A stretch of DNA of 64,000 nt from the NCBI GenBank assembly GCA_016713785.1, contig JADJOM010000001.1, positions 434,001 through 498,000 on the forward strand, given 5' to 3'. The DNA is from Gemmatimonadota bacterium (GTDB lineage Bacteria; Gemmatimonadota; Gemmatimonadetes; Gemmatimonadales; GWC2-71-9). Positions 25,733 through 34,138 of this stretch are shown here, piece after piece. The notes beneath the pieces are model-generated. The model had not been told where the DNA came from. It saw only the letters and a program-made list of their open reading frames with translations, and made no database searches. Position 1 is the stretch's first letter. Every line of letters starts with the position of its first letter. Made by a program: the position numbers and the translations under genes.

Positions 25733-27036
25733 CAGGCGAGCATCCCCGCGATGGCGGCCGAGGTGAAGGCGGCGAGATTGCCGGCGACCATGGCGCGCAG
25801 CCCGAACCGCGCGATCTCCGAGCGGCGCTCGGGAGCCAGGCCACCGATCCCGCCGATCTGGATGGCGATGGAACCGAGGTTGGCAAAGCCGAGCAGGGCG
25901 TAGGTGAGGATCAGCGCGCTGCGCGGCGCGAGCACCATGCCGGCACCGAGGTCGCGGCCGAACTGGGCGTAGGCGACGAATTCGTTGAGCACCGTCTTGA
26001 GGCCGATCAGTCCACCGACGTAGGCGGTATCCCGCCAGGGGACGCCCAACACCCAGGCCACCGGGCGCAGCAACTGGCCGAGGATGGCGGGCAGGCTGAG
26101 CCCGGGCAGCCCCACCGCGGCGCCGACGCCGCCAAGCAGCGCGTTGAGCAGCGCCACCAGCGCCACGAAGGCGATTAGCACCGCCGCGACGTTGATCGCC
26201 AGCTGCACCCCCTGCAGCGCGCCGGCGGCGGCGGCGTCAATGATGTTGGCATCGGTGCGCGGCAGGTGGATGCCGGTCGCCTCGCGGGTGCGTGGCTCGC
26301 CGGTCTCGGGCTCCATGATCTTGGCGAGGTAGAGGCCGGCGGGGGCGTTCATGACGCTCGCGGCGAGCAGGTGCCCGGCGATGTTCGGGAACAGGCCGGA
26401 GAGCATCCCGATGTAGGCCGCCATCACCCCGCCAGCCACGGTGGCGAAGCCGCCGACCATCACGGCGAAGAGCTCGGACGGGGTGAAGTCGCGCACGAAT
26501 GGCTTGACCAGGAGCGGCGCCTCGGTCTGGCCGAGGAAGATATTGCCCGAGGCCGAGAGCGTCTCGGCCCCGCTGGTCCGCAGGGTCCGCTGCATGACCC
26601 ACGCGAGGCCCTTGACCACCAGCTGCATCACGCCGAGGTGGTAGAGCACCGACATGAGGGCCGAGAAGAAGATGATGGTGGGCAGCACGCTGAAGGCCAG
26701 GAACGCGGGCTGGTCCACCAGGTCACCGAAGACGAACCGCGCCCCCTCGCGGGTGAAGCCGATCAGGCGGTTGAAGCCCTGCCCCGCCACGTCGAACGCC
26801 TCGCGGCCGGCGCCGGTCTTGAGCACCACCACGCCGAAGAGGAACTGGAGCAGCAGGCCCGCCGCGACCAGCCGCCAGCGGACGCGGCCGCGATTGGAGG
26901 AGAGGAGCAGCGCGGCCCCGATCATGGCCGCCACGCCGACCACCCCGATCAACCGCTCCCCGAGCGGCAGCTGGAGCCCCGACTCGAGCTCGGCCAGGCG
27001 CGCCGCGGCGGCCTGGACCGCGAGCAGCGGCATCAC
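25732..27036 (-). CDS. nupC: Concentrative nucleoside transporter (NupC/CNT family)
   Basis: A cation-coupled nucleoside importer in the inner membrane. The 434-residue protein has about ten hydrophobic spans. The CNT signatures GQTEAPLLVKPF and GGFATVAGGVMAAYIGM are intact, and FANLGSIAIQIGGIGGLAPERR is typical of the last third. It overlaps the add gene (ATGA) and couples to punA (TGATG), so it feeds nucleosides directly to the cytoplasmic salvage enzymes encoded beside it. Confidence 0.95.
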   Translation of the reverse strand: MMPLLAVQAAAARLAELESGLQLPLGERLIGVVGVAAMIGAALLLSSNRGRVRWRLVAAGLLLQFLFGVVVLKTGAGREAFDVAGQGFNRLIGFTREGARFVFGDLVDQPAFLAFSVLPTIIFFSALMSVLYHLGVMQLVVKGLAWVMQRTLRTSGAETLSASGNIFLGQTEAPLLVKPFVRDFTPSELFAVMVGGFATVAGGVMAAYIGMLSGLFPNIAGHLLAASVMNAPAGLYLAKIMEPETGEPRTREATGIHLPRTDANIIDAAAAGALQGVQLAINVAAVLIAFVALVALLNALLGGVGAAVGLPGLSLPAILGQLLRPVAWVLGVPWRDTAYVGGLIGLKTVLNEFVAYAQFGRDLGAGMVLAPRSALILTYALLGFANLGSIAIQIGGIGGLAPERRSEIARFGLRAMVAGNLAAFTSAAIAGMLA

Positions 27037-28058
27037 TCCCAGCCCGCCACGGCGGGCACCAGTTCCGCGCCCAGCGCGCGGCGCTCGGGGAGCGGCAGGA
27101 AGGCGGCGTCGATCGCGGTGTAGACCAGCTGCCGGATCTCGCGCGCCGACAGGCCGAAGGTCGCGGTGGCGAGCGCGTACTCGCCGGAGAGCGTCACGTC
27201 GCTCATGAGCCAGTTGTCGGAGCAGAGGGTCACGGCGAGCCCCTGGTCGAGAAAGCGCCGGAGCGGGTGCGCCTGGAGCGACGGCACCGCGCGGGTCTGC
27301 CGGTTGGAGGTGAGGCAGAGCTCGAGCGGGATCTGCCGGTCGCGGACGTACGCGGTCAGCTCGGGGTCCTCGAGCAGGTGCGTCCCATGGCCGATGCGGG
27401 CCGCGCGGCAGTCGTGGATCGCCTCGGCGATCGACGCCGGCCCGGCCGCCTCGCCGGCGTGGACCGTGATGCCGAGCCCGCCACGGGCGGCGATCTCGAA
27501 GGCGTGCCGGTGCGGTGCGGCCGGCTGGCCCGCCTCGCCCCCGGCGATGTCGAACCCGACCACTCCCTGCCGCCGGTGGCGCACCGAGGCCTCCGCGATC
27601 GCCTCGGACTGGGAGGGATGCAGGTGGCGCAGGGTGCAGTTGACGATCCCCGCGCGGACCCCGGTCTCCGCCTCGCCGCGCGCCAGGCCGCGCCGCTCCG
27701 CGAGGATCACCTCATCAAGCGACATCCCGCCCGCGAGGCTGAGCGCGGGGCAGTAGCGAATTTCCAGGTAGCGGACGCCGTCAGCCGCGGCGTCACAGAC
27801 CATTTCGTAGGCCACCCGCTCCAGCGCCTCCGGCGTCTGCAGCACCGGGATGGTCAGGTCGAACCGCTCGAGATAGGCCACGAGGCTGTCGGCATCCTCG
27901 GTGCGCATGTGGCGGCGCAGGGTCTCGGGATCCTGGCTGGGCAGCGGTGACCGCGCCGCCGCGGCGAGCGCGATCAGCGTCGCCGGCCGGAGCGAGCCGT
28001 CGAGGTGGACGTGTAGCTCCACTTTGGGCAGCCGCACGAACCGCGCGGAGCCTGCCAT
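27033..28058 (-). CDS. add: Adenosine deaminase
   Basis: Converts adenosine and deoxyadenosine to inosine forms. The 341-residue zinc amidohydrolase has ELHVHLDGSLRP (two zinc His), TVHAGEA (zinc His and catalytic Glu), ARIGHGTHL and the TLCSDNWLMS block, whose Asp is the last zinc ligand. The usual DDP triplet is DNW here. This suggests the adenosine deaminase/adenine deaminase-like branch; the operon favours adenosine as substrate. Confidence 0.92.
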   Translation of the reverse strand: MAGSARFVRLPKVELHVHLDGSLRPATLIALAAAARSPLPSQDPETLRRHMRTEDADSLVAYLERFDLTIPVLQTPEALERVAYEMVCDAAADGVRYLEIRYCPALSLAGGMSLDEVILAERRGLARGEAETGVRAGIVNCTLRHLHPSQSEAIAEASVRHRRQGVVGFDIAGGEAGQPAAPHRHAFEIAARGGLGITVHAGEAAGPASIAEAIHDCRAARIGHGTHLLEDPELTAYVRDRQIPLELCLTSNRQTRAVPSLQAHPLRRFLDQGLAVTLCSDNWLMSDVTLSGEYALATATFGLSAREIRQLVYTAIDAAFLPLPERRALGAELVPAVAGWE

Positions 28059-28066
28059 CGCCGTGG

Positions 28067-28288
28067 TCAGCCCCGCCGACTGGCGCGCTGCGCGCGCAGA
28101 ATGGCGCCGCCAGTGAGCGGGGCGGCCAGTCCGACCTCGATCCCGCGCCCGTCGGTGACCAGCGCGGCCCCCGCCTCGACCAGCGGCAGCAGGTCGGGCT
28201 GCCCCAGGCGGAGGGCGTCGCCGACGGTGGCGCCCGCCGGAAGGGTGAGGGGCTGCTCATTGAGGAACACGCGAAGGTCGGTCGGCAT
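28067..28288 (-). CDS. ThiS/MoaD-like beta-grasp small protein in the purine operon
   Basis: 73 residues, coupled upstream to the nucleotidase (TGATG) and 8 nt ahead of add. The opening TDLRVFLNEQPLTLPAGATVGDAL and the closing loop LTGGAILR resemble the ubiquitin-like beta-grasp fold of ThiS/MoaD. It lacks the C-terminal Gly-Gly needed for thiocarboxylation and ends RASRRG. Its role is unknown. Conserved coupling inside a purine salvage operon would suggest an accessory or regulatory subunit. Confidence 0.6.
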   Translation of the reverse strand: MPTDLRVFLNEQPLTLPAGATVGDALRLGQPDLLPLVEAGAALVTDGRGIEVGLAAPLTGGAILRAQRASRRG

Positions 28289-30657
28289 CAGCGGTTGGGA
28301 ATCAGGCGGCGGTCGGTGGGCAGCGCCACGGGCTGTGGCAGGCGGCGGAGGTACTCGCGGAGGACGCTCCCGCTGCGGCGGTCGCTGGCCGTGACCTCGA
28401 AGCGGCCCAGCTGCCCCGGAGTTCGGCAGCCGCGCCCGTCACGGCAATCGGCGGCACCCAGCGGGAATGTGGAGTCGGGGCCCAGCAGAGCCGCGCTCAC
28501 CGCCAGCGTATAGCTGCCGGACCGGTTCAGCGACGCCCCGTTCACCAGCCGGACGCGGCGCACACGCTCGAACGGCTTGCGGCGCGGGTCATACTCCACC
28601 CGCGCCCCCGCGAGCGCGCAGCACGCTCCAGGATCGGCCAGCAGGTTCTCCAGCAGGGCCAGCACGTCCGTCCCCTTCATCCGCAGCAGCAGGAGCGGCC
28701 GGTCGGGGACGGCGCTGTCGAGCAGCGTGGCGGTCAGCGGGCCCGCCGGGAGCCCGCCGGGAAGCTCATCGCCGCGCGCAAGCGCGAGGTCGGCGCGCAG
28801 CGCGTTGCGGTAGGCGTCGGCGAGCAGGCGGGCGGCCCCGCCCTCCGGGCCGGGCGCGGCCGGCAGCCGCAGCGTGGCCACCGCATGACGAGCGATCGAG
28901 TCGGCCCGCGCCTCCGCGCGCGTCTCGGCCCGGGCGATCGAGTCCCGCCGCGCGATCTCCTCGTTGCTCGGCGGCGTGGGAAGCTGCAGGGGCGCCGGCG
29001 CCGGCTCCGGGGCGGGCGCCGGGGCGGGCCCGCGGATGAACAACGCCCGCGCCCGTTCGGCATAGTCCGCCGGGGCAAGGGTCCAGGTCGGCGCCCCCAG
29101 GGCATCGCCCCGCAGGGTGTGCCGCCGTGCCAGGTCGGCGAGCAACAGGTCGCGCACCGGTTCCTGCTTGTCGTAGACGACCGGCGCGCCGGCGAACGTG
29201 GTGGCGTTCCCGCCCCCCTGCTGCCGGTAGCTGCTGACCGCCACCGTGACGCTGTCGTCGGGACCCAGCGGGCGGCCGCGCACCTCGAGCCGGGTGATCC
29301 GGTTCCCCGGCGGCTGGCTCAGGTCGAGCGTCCAGGTGGCGCCACCGAGCAGTTCGAAGTTGGGGCCCGGCACGTATCGGTTCGGGGCCACCCGCCCGGT
29401 GGAGTCGACAAAGTAGTAGCGCGCCCCCTGCTCCATCGCGGCCCGCACCTGCGCGCCCGTCAGCCGCACGGCCCGCAACGTGTATTCGGCGGGATACAGC
29501 CGGAACAGCTCGGCCATCGTGATCTCGCCCTCGTCGACGCCGGCGCGCAGGTCGAACGCCGGCACCAGCGAGAGCTCGGCCCCGCTCACCCGCCGCTGCA
29601 CCGCGTGCATCCAGCGCAGCAGGGGCACGTCCTCCACCCGCGCGGCGGCCAGGGACAGCCGGCGGTCCGACTCCCCCAGCACCGTCGTGATCCAGCCGAG
29701 CATCGCGCGGTGGGGCTCGGCCAGCCGCCGCGCCATCTGGGCCGAGGGGCGGACCTCTTCCAGCGCCACCCGCTCCGCGCGCACCCCGACCAGCCTGAAG
29801 TGGCCCCGTTCGCTGACCAGGGTCAGGTGCACCACCGCGAGGGTCCGGGCCTGCGCCTGCGGCTGCACGAAGTGCACCCCCTGGATGACCGTGTCGACGA
29901 TCTCCTCGTGCGAGTGCCCGGCCACCACCAGGTCAGGACGGCTGGGGCCGGCCGCGAACTGCTCCGCCACATCCTCGCCCCCAAGCCCGGTGGTGTCATA
30001 GCTGGCACGGCCGCTCAGGCCGCTGTGCGCCAGGGCAATCACGAGGTCGCCGTCCTTCCGCGCCTCGCGCAGCACCGGCTCGATGCCCGGCGCGATCCGG
30101 TCCACCCGCAGCTGGTCGCCGAGCCGGCTCCGGTTGAGCACCATGGCGGCGGGGGTGGTGAACCCGGTCACGGCCACGCGGACGCCATTGCGCACCACGA
30201 CGACGTACGCGGCGAAGGCGAGGGTGTCGGCGGGCAGGGCGCGGAGGTTGCCGCTCACCCAGTGGAACGTGGAGCCGGCGATCGCGCGATGGAACGCCGG
30301 GAGCCCGAAGTCGAAGTCGTGGTCTCCAGGGGTGGCGACATCGTAGCCGATGGTGTTCATGGCGTCGATGACCGGATGCGGGTCGCGGGCCGCGTTCCGG
30401 CCGTAGTACGCCGCGAGGGGGCTGCCCTGGAGGGCGTCGCCGGCATCGACCACGAGGACCTGGCCCGGGTACCGGTCCCGAAGGGAGTCGACCACCGTGG
30501 CCACCCGCGCCAGGCCGCCGGGCCACGGGACGTTCTGGAGGTAGTCCCAATCCGTCGCGTATCCGTGCACATCCGTGGTGGCCACCACCACCAGGCGGAC
30601 CGTGTCGGCCTGAGGGGCGATGGCCAGCGCGCCCGCCATCATAAGGAAAGGGAGCAT
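28288..30657 (-). CDS. Secreted 5'-nucleotidase / metallophosphoesterase with two C-terminal domains
   Basis: Hydrolyses nucleotides in the periplasm to nucleosides for import. The 789-residue protein starts at ATG 30657, with GAGGA upstream and a signal peptide ending near IAPQA. The metallophosphoesterase motifs are D29-x-H31 (TTDVHG), VVDAGD, G111-D-H-D114 (normally GNHE/D), LAHSG and GHSHEE. A 5'-nucleotidase C-terminal domain (about 330-545, with the substrate-binding QGGGN block) follows. After an Ala/Pro-rich linker comes what looks like a second, diverged copy (about 625-780). It is the first gene of the operon with the beta-grasp protein, add, nupC and punA. Confidence 0.88.
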   Translation of the reverse strand: MLPFLMMAGALAIAPQADTVRLVVVATTDVHGYATDWDYLQNVPWPGGLARVATVVDSLRDRYPGQVLVVDAGDALQGSPLAAYYGRNAARDPHPVIDAMNTIGYDVATPGDHDFDFGLPAFHRAIAGSTFHWVSGNLRALPADTLAFAAYVVVVRNGVRVAVTGFTTPAAMVLNRSRLGDQLRVDRIAPGIEPVLREARKDGDLVIALAHSGLSGRASYDTTGLGGEDVAEQFAAGPSRPDLVVAGHSHEEIVDTVIQGVHFVQPQAQARTLAVVHLTLVSERGHFRLVGVRAERVALEEVRPSAQMARRLAEPHRAMLGWITTVLGESDRRLSLAAARVEDVPLLRWMHAVQRRVSGAELSLVPAFDLRAGVDEGEITMAELFRLYPAEYTLRAVRLTGAQVRAAMEQGARYYFVDSTGRVAPNRYVPGPNFELLGGATWTLDLSQPPGNRITRLEVRGRPLGPDDSVTVAVSSYRQQGGGNATTFAGAPVVYDKQEPVRDLLLADLARRHTLRGDALGAPTWTLAPADYAERARALFIRGPAPAPAPEPAPAPLQLPTPPSNEEIARRDSIARAETRAEARADSIARHAVATLRLPAAPGPEGGAARLLADAYRNALRADLALARGDELPGGLPAGPLTATLLDSAVPDRPLLLLRMKGTDVLALLENLLADPGACCALAGARVEYDPRRKPFERVRRVRLVNGASLNRSGSYTLAVSAALLGPDSTFPLGAADCRDGRGCRTPGQLGRFEVTASDRRSGSVLREYLRRLPQPVALPTDRRLIPNR

Positions 30658-30711
30658 GTCGGAATATCCTCGGGCCACTTCCGGCCGCGCAATGCGTTCC
30701 ATCACCCCCGC

Positions 30712-30740
30712 TTGCATTTCCGGCCCCGGCTGTGTATTCG
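30712..30740 (+). promoter_or_regulatory. Promoter of arsR-phoB-phoR (nearly leaderless)
   Basis: TTGCAT (30712-30717), a 17-bp spacer and TATTCG (30735-30740). Eleven nt separate the -10 from the ATG at 30752, leaving a leader of about 5 nt with no room for a Shine-Dalgarno site. No CGTGAC array is present here, so the regulator genes themselves do not show a Pho box. Confidence 0.55.
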
Positions 30741-30751
30741 TTTTGGCGCAT

Positions 30752-31129
30752 ATGACGCCGCCCCTGACCCTTCCGGACCTGCTTCAGGCCCTCAGGGAGC
30801 CGACCCGGCTCCGGATCCTCAACTGCCTTACGGCGGCGCCCCTGTTCGTGTCCGACCTGGTCCTGCTGCTCGAGGTGCCCCAGCCCACGGTCTCGCGGCA
30901 CCTCCGGGTGCTGCGGGAGCTCGGGCTGGTCCGCGATACCCCGATCGCCCAGTTCGTGCTCTACCGCCTGCGCCGCCCGGCGGAGCCACTGGGCCGGGTG
31001 CTGTCGGCGGCCCTTGAGGCCTCGCAGGCCGACCCGACCTACCGCACCGAGCGCGAGCAGGCCACGGAACGCAGCCGCCGCCACGCCCGGACCCGCACCG
31101 ACAGTACCCTGGAGGAACGCCCGGCATGA
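30752..31129 (+). CDS. ArsR-family winged-helix regulator
   Basis: A 125-residue DNA-binding repressor-like protein. The winged helix (about 8-85) begins LLQALREPTRLRILN, and the recognition helix lies in QPTVSRHLRVLRELGLV. The metal-binding ELCVCDL motif of ArsR/SmtB is replaced by LFVSDLVLL, without cysteines, so it is probably not a metal sensor. The tail is Arg-rich. It overlaps phoB by ATGA, so it is translated with PhoB-PhoR. This is an uncommon partner that may tune the phosphate response or control the divergent nucleotidase operon. Confidence 0.85.
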   Translation: MTPPLTLPDLLQALREPTRLRILNCLTAAPLFVSDLVLLLEVPQPTVSRHLRVLRELGLVRDTPIAQFVLYRLRRPAEPLGRVLSAALEASQADPTYRTEREQATERSRRHARTRTDSTLEERPA

Positions 31130-31833
31130 GCCATCGCATCCTTGTCGTCGATGACGAACCGGACATCACCGCCCTGGTGGCGTATCACCTGGCCAAGGCG
31201 GGCTACCGGGTCTCCACCGCGGCCAACGGACCCGACGCCCTCAAGTCGGCGCGCGAGGAACGGCCGGACATCGTGATCCTGGACGTGATGCTGCCGGGCG
31301 CCTCGGGGTACGACGTGCTGGCGGAGTTGCGGCGGCGGGAGGAGACGCGCGACGTCGGCGTCATCCTGCTCACCGCGCGGCGGGAGGAGCCGGACCGGAT
31401 CCGCGGGCTCTCGCTCGGGGCGGACGACTACCTCACCAAGCCCTTCTCGCCCGCGGAGCTGGCGCTGCGGGTCAGCGCGCTGCTGCGGCGGCTCGCCGCC
31501 CCCGCGGTGGCCAGCGGCTCCACCCTGGCGGCGGGGCCCATCGCGATCGACCGCTCGGCGCACAAGGTCGCCGTCGATGGCGCCGAGATCGAGCTGACCG
31601 CCACGGAGTACAAGCTGCTGCTCACGCTGGTGGAGCGCCGGGGGCGGGTGCAGACCCGGCCGCAGCTCCTGGAGACCGTGTGGGAGGCGCAGCCCGACAT
31701 CCAGACCCGGACGGTGGACATGCACGTCCAGCGGCTGCGGACCAAGCTTGGCGAGGCCGGGGACCTGATCGAGACGGTGCGCGGCTTCGGGTACCGCTTC
31801 CGCGGTGCCGAGCGCACCACGCGGCGCGCATGA
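31126..31833 (+). CDS. phoB: Phosphate regulon response regulator PhoB
   Basis: An OmpR/PhoB-class regulator of 235 residues. The receiver domain carries phospho-acceptor Asp53 (VILDVMLPG), the acidic pair Asp9/Asp10, Thr83 and Lys105 (LTKPFS). The winged helix (about 135-228) ends with RTVDMHVQRLRTKLG and the wing GFGYRF. The neighbourhood and the 11-nt direct repeats upstream of pst and other genes support the PhoB assignment over other OmpR-type regulators. Confidence 0.93.
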   Translation: MSHRILVVDDEPDITALVAYHLAKAGYRVSTAANGPDALKSAREERPDIVILDVMLPGASGYDVLAELRRREETRDVGVILLTARREEPDRIRGLSLGADDYLTKPFSPAELALRVSALLRRLAAPAVASGSTLAAGPIAIDRSAHKVAVDGAEIELTATEYKLLLTLVERRGRVQTRPQLLETVWEAQPDIQTRTVDMHVQRLRTKLGEAGDLIETVRGFGYRFRGAERTTRRA

Positions 31834-33551
31834 GTTTCGCGGCCCGGCTGGTGTGGGGCACGATCCTGGTGATCGTGGTGGCCATCGCGGTGCACGTGGT
31901 GGGCGCGGAGATCGCGCTGCGCGGAGACCTCGAGCGCGACACCCGGGCCAACCTCGAGCGGGAGGCGCGGCTGGTGGCACGCGCACTGTCGGCGGACTCG
32001 CTGGCGTGGCTGGGCGACGTGGCCCACATCGCGCGCGAGACGGGCCTGCGGGTCACGCTGATCGCGCCCGACGGGCGGGTGGTCGCGGAGAGCGAGGAGG
32101 CGCCGGAGAGCGTGCCGCGGATGGAGAACCACGCCGAGCGGCCCGAGATCCGCGAGGCGCTGGCCGGCCGGGTCGGGAGCGACCGCCGGGTGAGCGCCAC
32201 CGTGAACCGGCCGCTCCTGTACGTGGCGGTGCCCGGCGGGCCAGGGGTGGTCCGGGTGGCCGCCCCGCTGGCGGCCACCGACACCATCCTGAGCCACGTT
32301 CACAATGCCTTCTTCGGCGCGGCGCTGGTGGCGCTGCTCATCGGGTCGGGGCTGGCCCTGGTGGCGGGACGCTCCATCGCGCGCCCCCTGACCACCATCA
32401 GCCAGGCGGCCCGGTCCATTGCGCAGGGCGCGGTGCCGCGCTTCCCCCGCTCCGGCGTGCCGGACATCGACGAGCTGGTCCGGGCGCTGCGCGAGATGCA
32501 CCAGCAGCTCGATGAGCGCTTTGCCGACCTGCGCCGGGAACGGGCGGAGAGCGCCGCGCTGGTGGAGGCCATGGTCGAGGGAGTCATCGCCGCGGACGCG
32601 CGCGGCCGCATCGTGACCGCCAACGGCGCCGCCCGGCGCCTGCTCGGCTACGAGCCGGAGGCCACCCTCCCCGCCCTGCCGCAGCTCTTCCGCGCCAAGG
32701 CGGCGCGCGAGGTGGTGGACGCGGTCCTGGATGGGCAGCGCATTCCGGAGCGCGAGCTGGAGCTCGACGGGCAGTCCGTCCTGCTCTCGGCCCGCCCCCT
32801 CGCCCACGGCGGCGCCCTGCTGGTGCTGCACGACGTCACCGAGCTGCGCCGCCTGGAGACGGTCCGGCGGGACTTCGTGGCCAACGTCTCCCACGAGCTC
32901 AAGACCCCCCTCACCTCCATCTCCGGCTACGCCGAGACCCTGGTGCAGGACCCGCCCGACGCGGAGACCATGCGACGGTTCCTCGGGGTGATCCACAACA
33001 ACGCGCGCCGGATGCAGCGGCTGGTGGACGGGCTGCTCGACCTCTCGAAGATCGAGTCGGGGGGGTGGCGGCCCGCGCCGGAGCCGGTGGAGATCGGCGC
33101 GGTGGCCCGGGAGAGCTGGGGCCTGCTCGCCGACCGGGCCGAGCAGCGGAAGATCAGCTACCTGGGCAGCGTGGGACCGGAGGCCGCCTCCGTCTTCGCG
33201 GACCCGGACGCCGTGCGGCAGGTGCTCAGCAACCTGTTCGACAACGCCATCCGCCACACCCCGGCCGGCGGCCGGATCACCTTCAGCGCCGCGCGCCGGG
33301 ATGGCGGGGTCCAGCTCGAGGTGCGCGACACCGGTGCCGGGATCCCCGCCGACCACCTGCCCCGCATCTTCGAGCGCTTCTACCGCGCCGACCCGGGGCG
33401 CGCGCGGGACGATGGCGGCACCGGCCTGGGCCTCGCCATCGTGAAGCACCTGGTCGAGGCCCATGAGGGCGAGGTCGACGCGGAGAGTCAGCTCGGCCGG
33501 GGCACCGCCATCCGCTGCTGGTTCCCCGACGAGGCCGGCATCCGATCGTGA
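31830..33551 (+). CDS. phoR: Phosphate regulon sensor histidine kinase PhoR
   Basis: An inner-membrane sensor of 573 residues, start ATG overlapping the phoB stop. The layout is TM1 (about 8-28), a periplasmic loop of about 130 residues, TM2 (about 160-180), HAMP (181-233), PAS (about 240-340), HisKA with His355 (NVSHELKTPLTS) and HATPase with LFDNAIRHT and DDGGTGLGLAIVKH. The large periplasmic domain is of the CpxA/PnpS type rather than the short E. coli PhoR form. The stop codon overlaps the first Pho-box hexamer of the next promoter. Confidence 0.92.
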   Translation: MSFAARLVWGTILVIVVAIAVHVVGAEIALRGDLERDTRANLEREARLVARALSADSLAWLGDVAHIARETGLRVTLIAPDGRVVAESEEAPESVPRMENHAERPEIREALAGRVGSDRRVSATVNRPLLYVAVPGGPGVVRVAAPLAATDTILSHVHNAFFGAALVALLIGSGLALVAGRSIARPLTTISQAARSIAQGAVPRFPRSGVPDIDELVRALREMHQQLDERFADLRRERAESAALVEAMVEGVIAADARGRIVTANGAARRLLGYEPEATLPALPQLFRAKAAREVVDAVLDGQRIPERELELDGQSVLLSARPLAHGGALLVLHDVTELRRLETVRRDFVANVSHELKTPLTSISGYAETLVQDPPDAETMRRFLGVIHNNARRMQRLVDGLLDLSKIESGGWRPAPEPVEIGAVARESWGLLADRAEQRKISYLGSVGPEAASVFADPDAVRQVLSNLFDNAIRHTPAGGRITFSAARRDGGVQLEVRDTGAGIPADHLPRIFERFYRADPGRARDDGGTGLGLAIVKHLVEAHEGEVDAESQLGRGTAIRCWFPDEAGIRS

Positions 33552-33579
33552 CGTAGCCTCCACCGGTCCGTGACACCGG
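33547..33579 (+). promoter_or_regulatory. Predicted PhoB box upstream of the PAP2 gene
   Basis: Hexamers with an 11-nt period: CGTGAC at 33547, degenerate CTCCAC at 33558, CGTGAC at 33569. The first unit overlaps the phoR stop codon. The array faces the PAP2 phosphatase gene that starts at 33626. Confidence 0.7.
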
Positions 33580-33625
33580 CCGGCGATGCTTCGGCGAACG
33601 GGACGAGGAGGATTCCCTGCGCCGC

Positions 33626-34138
33626 ATGCTGCTGAGGCTTACCACCCAGGACCGCCGGCTGGTCGCCGCGCTGGCGCGCCGCGAGGCGCCGGAGTGGCTT
33701 GACCGCGGCTTCCGCGTCCTCACCCATGCCGGCGGGGCCACGGCCACGATCAGCCTCTCGCTCGGGCTGATGCTGCATCCGGCCACCCGCGGCGCGGGTC
33801 TGGTCACGGGGGCGGCCAACCTGCTCTCCCACCTCGCGGTGCAGGGTCTCAAGCGCGCGATCGTCCGTCCCCGCCCCTCGCTCGCGATGCCGGGCGTCAC
33901 CCCGCTGGCGCGGATCCCCGACCACTTCTCGTTCCCCTCCGGGCACTCCGCCGCGGCCATGGCGGTGGCGCTGGGCCTGCTGCTCGCGTTGCCCCTCGTC
34001 GGGCTGCCGGCGCTGGCGGTGGCGCTGCTGGTGGGGATGTCGCGGGTGTACCTGCGGGTGCACTACGCCACGGACGTGGTCGTCGGCCAGGCGCTTGGCG
34101 CCGGCGCGGCCGTGCTCGCGCACCTGAGCCTCTCGTAG
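33626..34138 (+). CDS. PAP2-family membrane phosphatase
   Basis: A 170-residue type 2 phosphatidic acid phosphatase or lipid-pyrophosphatase. The three catalytic signatures are present: KRAIVRPRP, FPSGHSAAAM and SRVYLRVHYATDVVVG. Four to five membrane spans are visible. ATG 33626 has GAGGAGGA 13 nt upstream, a slightly long spacing. With a Pho box in front and a glycolipid-type glycosyltransferase opposite, it probably releases phosphate from phospholipids during starvation. Its last 76 nt overlap that convergent gene. Confidence 0.85.
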   Translation: MLLRLTTQDRRLVAALARREAPEWLDRGFRVLTHAGGATATISLSLGLMLHPATRGAGLVTGAANLLSHLAVQGLKRAIVRPRPSLAMPGVTPLARIPDHFSFPSGHSAAAMAVALGLLLALPLVGLPALAVALLVGMSRVYLRVHYATDVVVGQALGAGAAVLAHLSLS

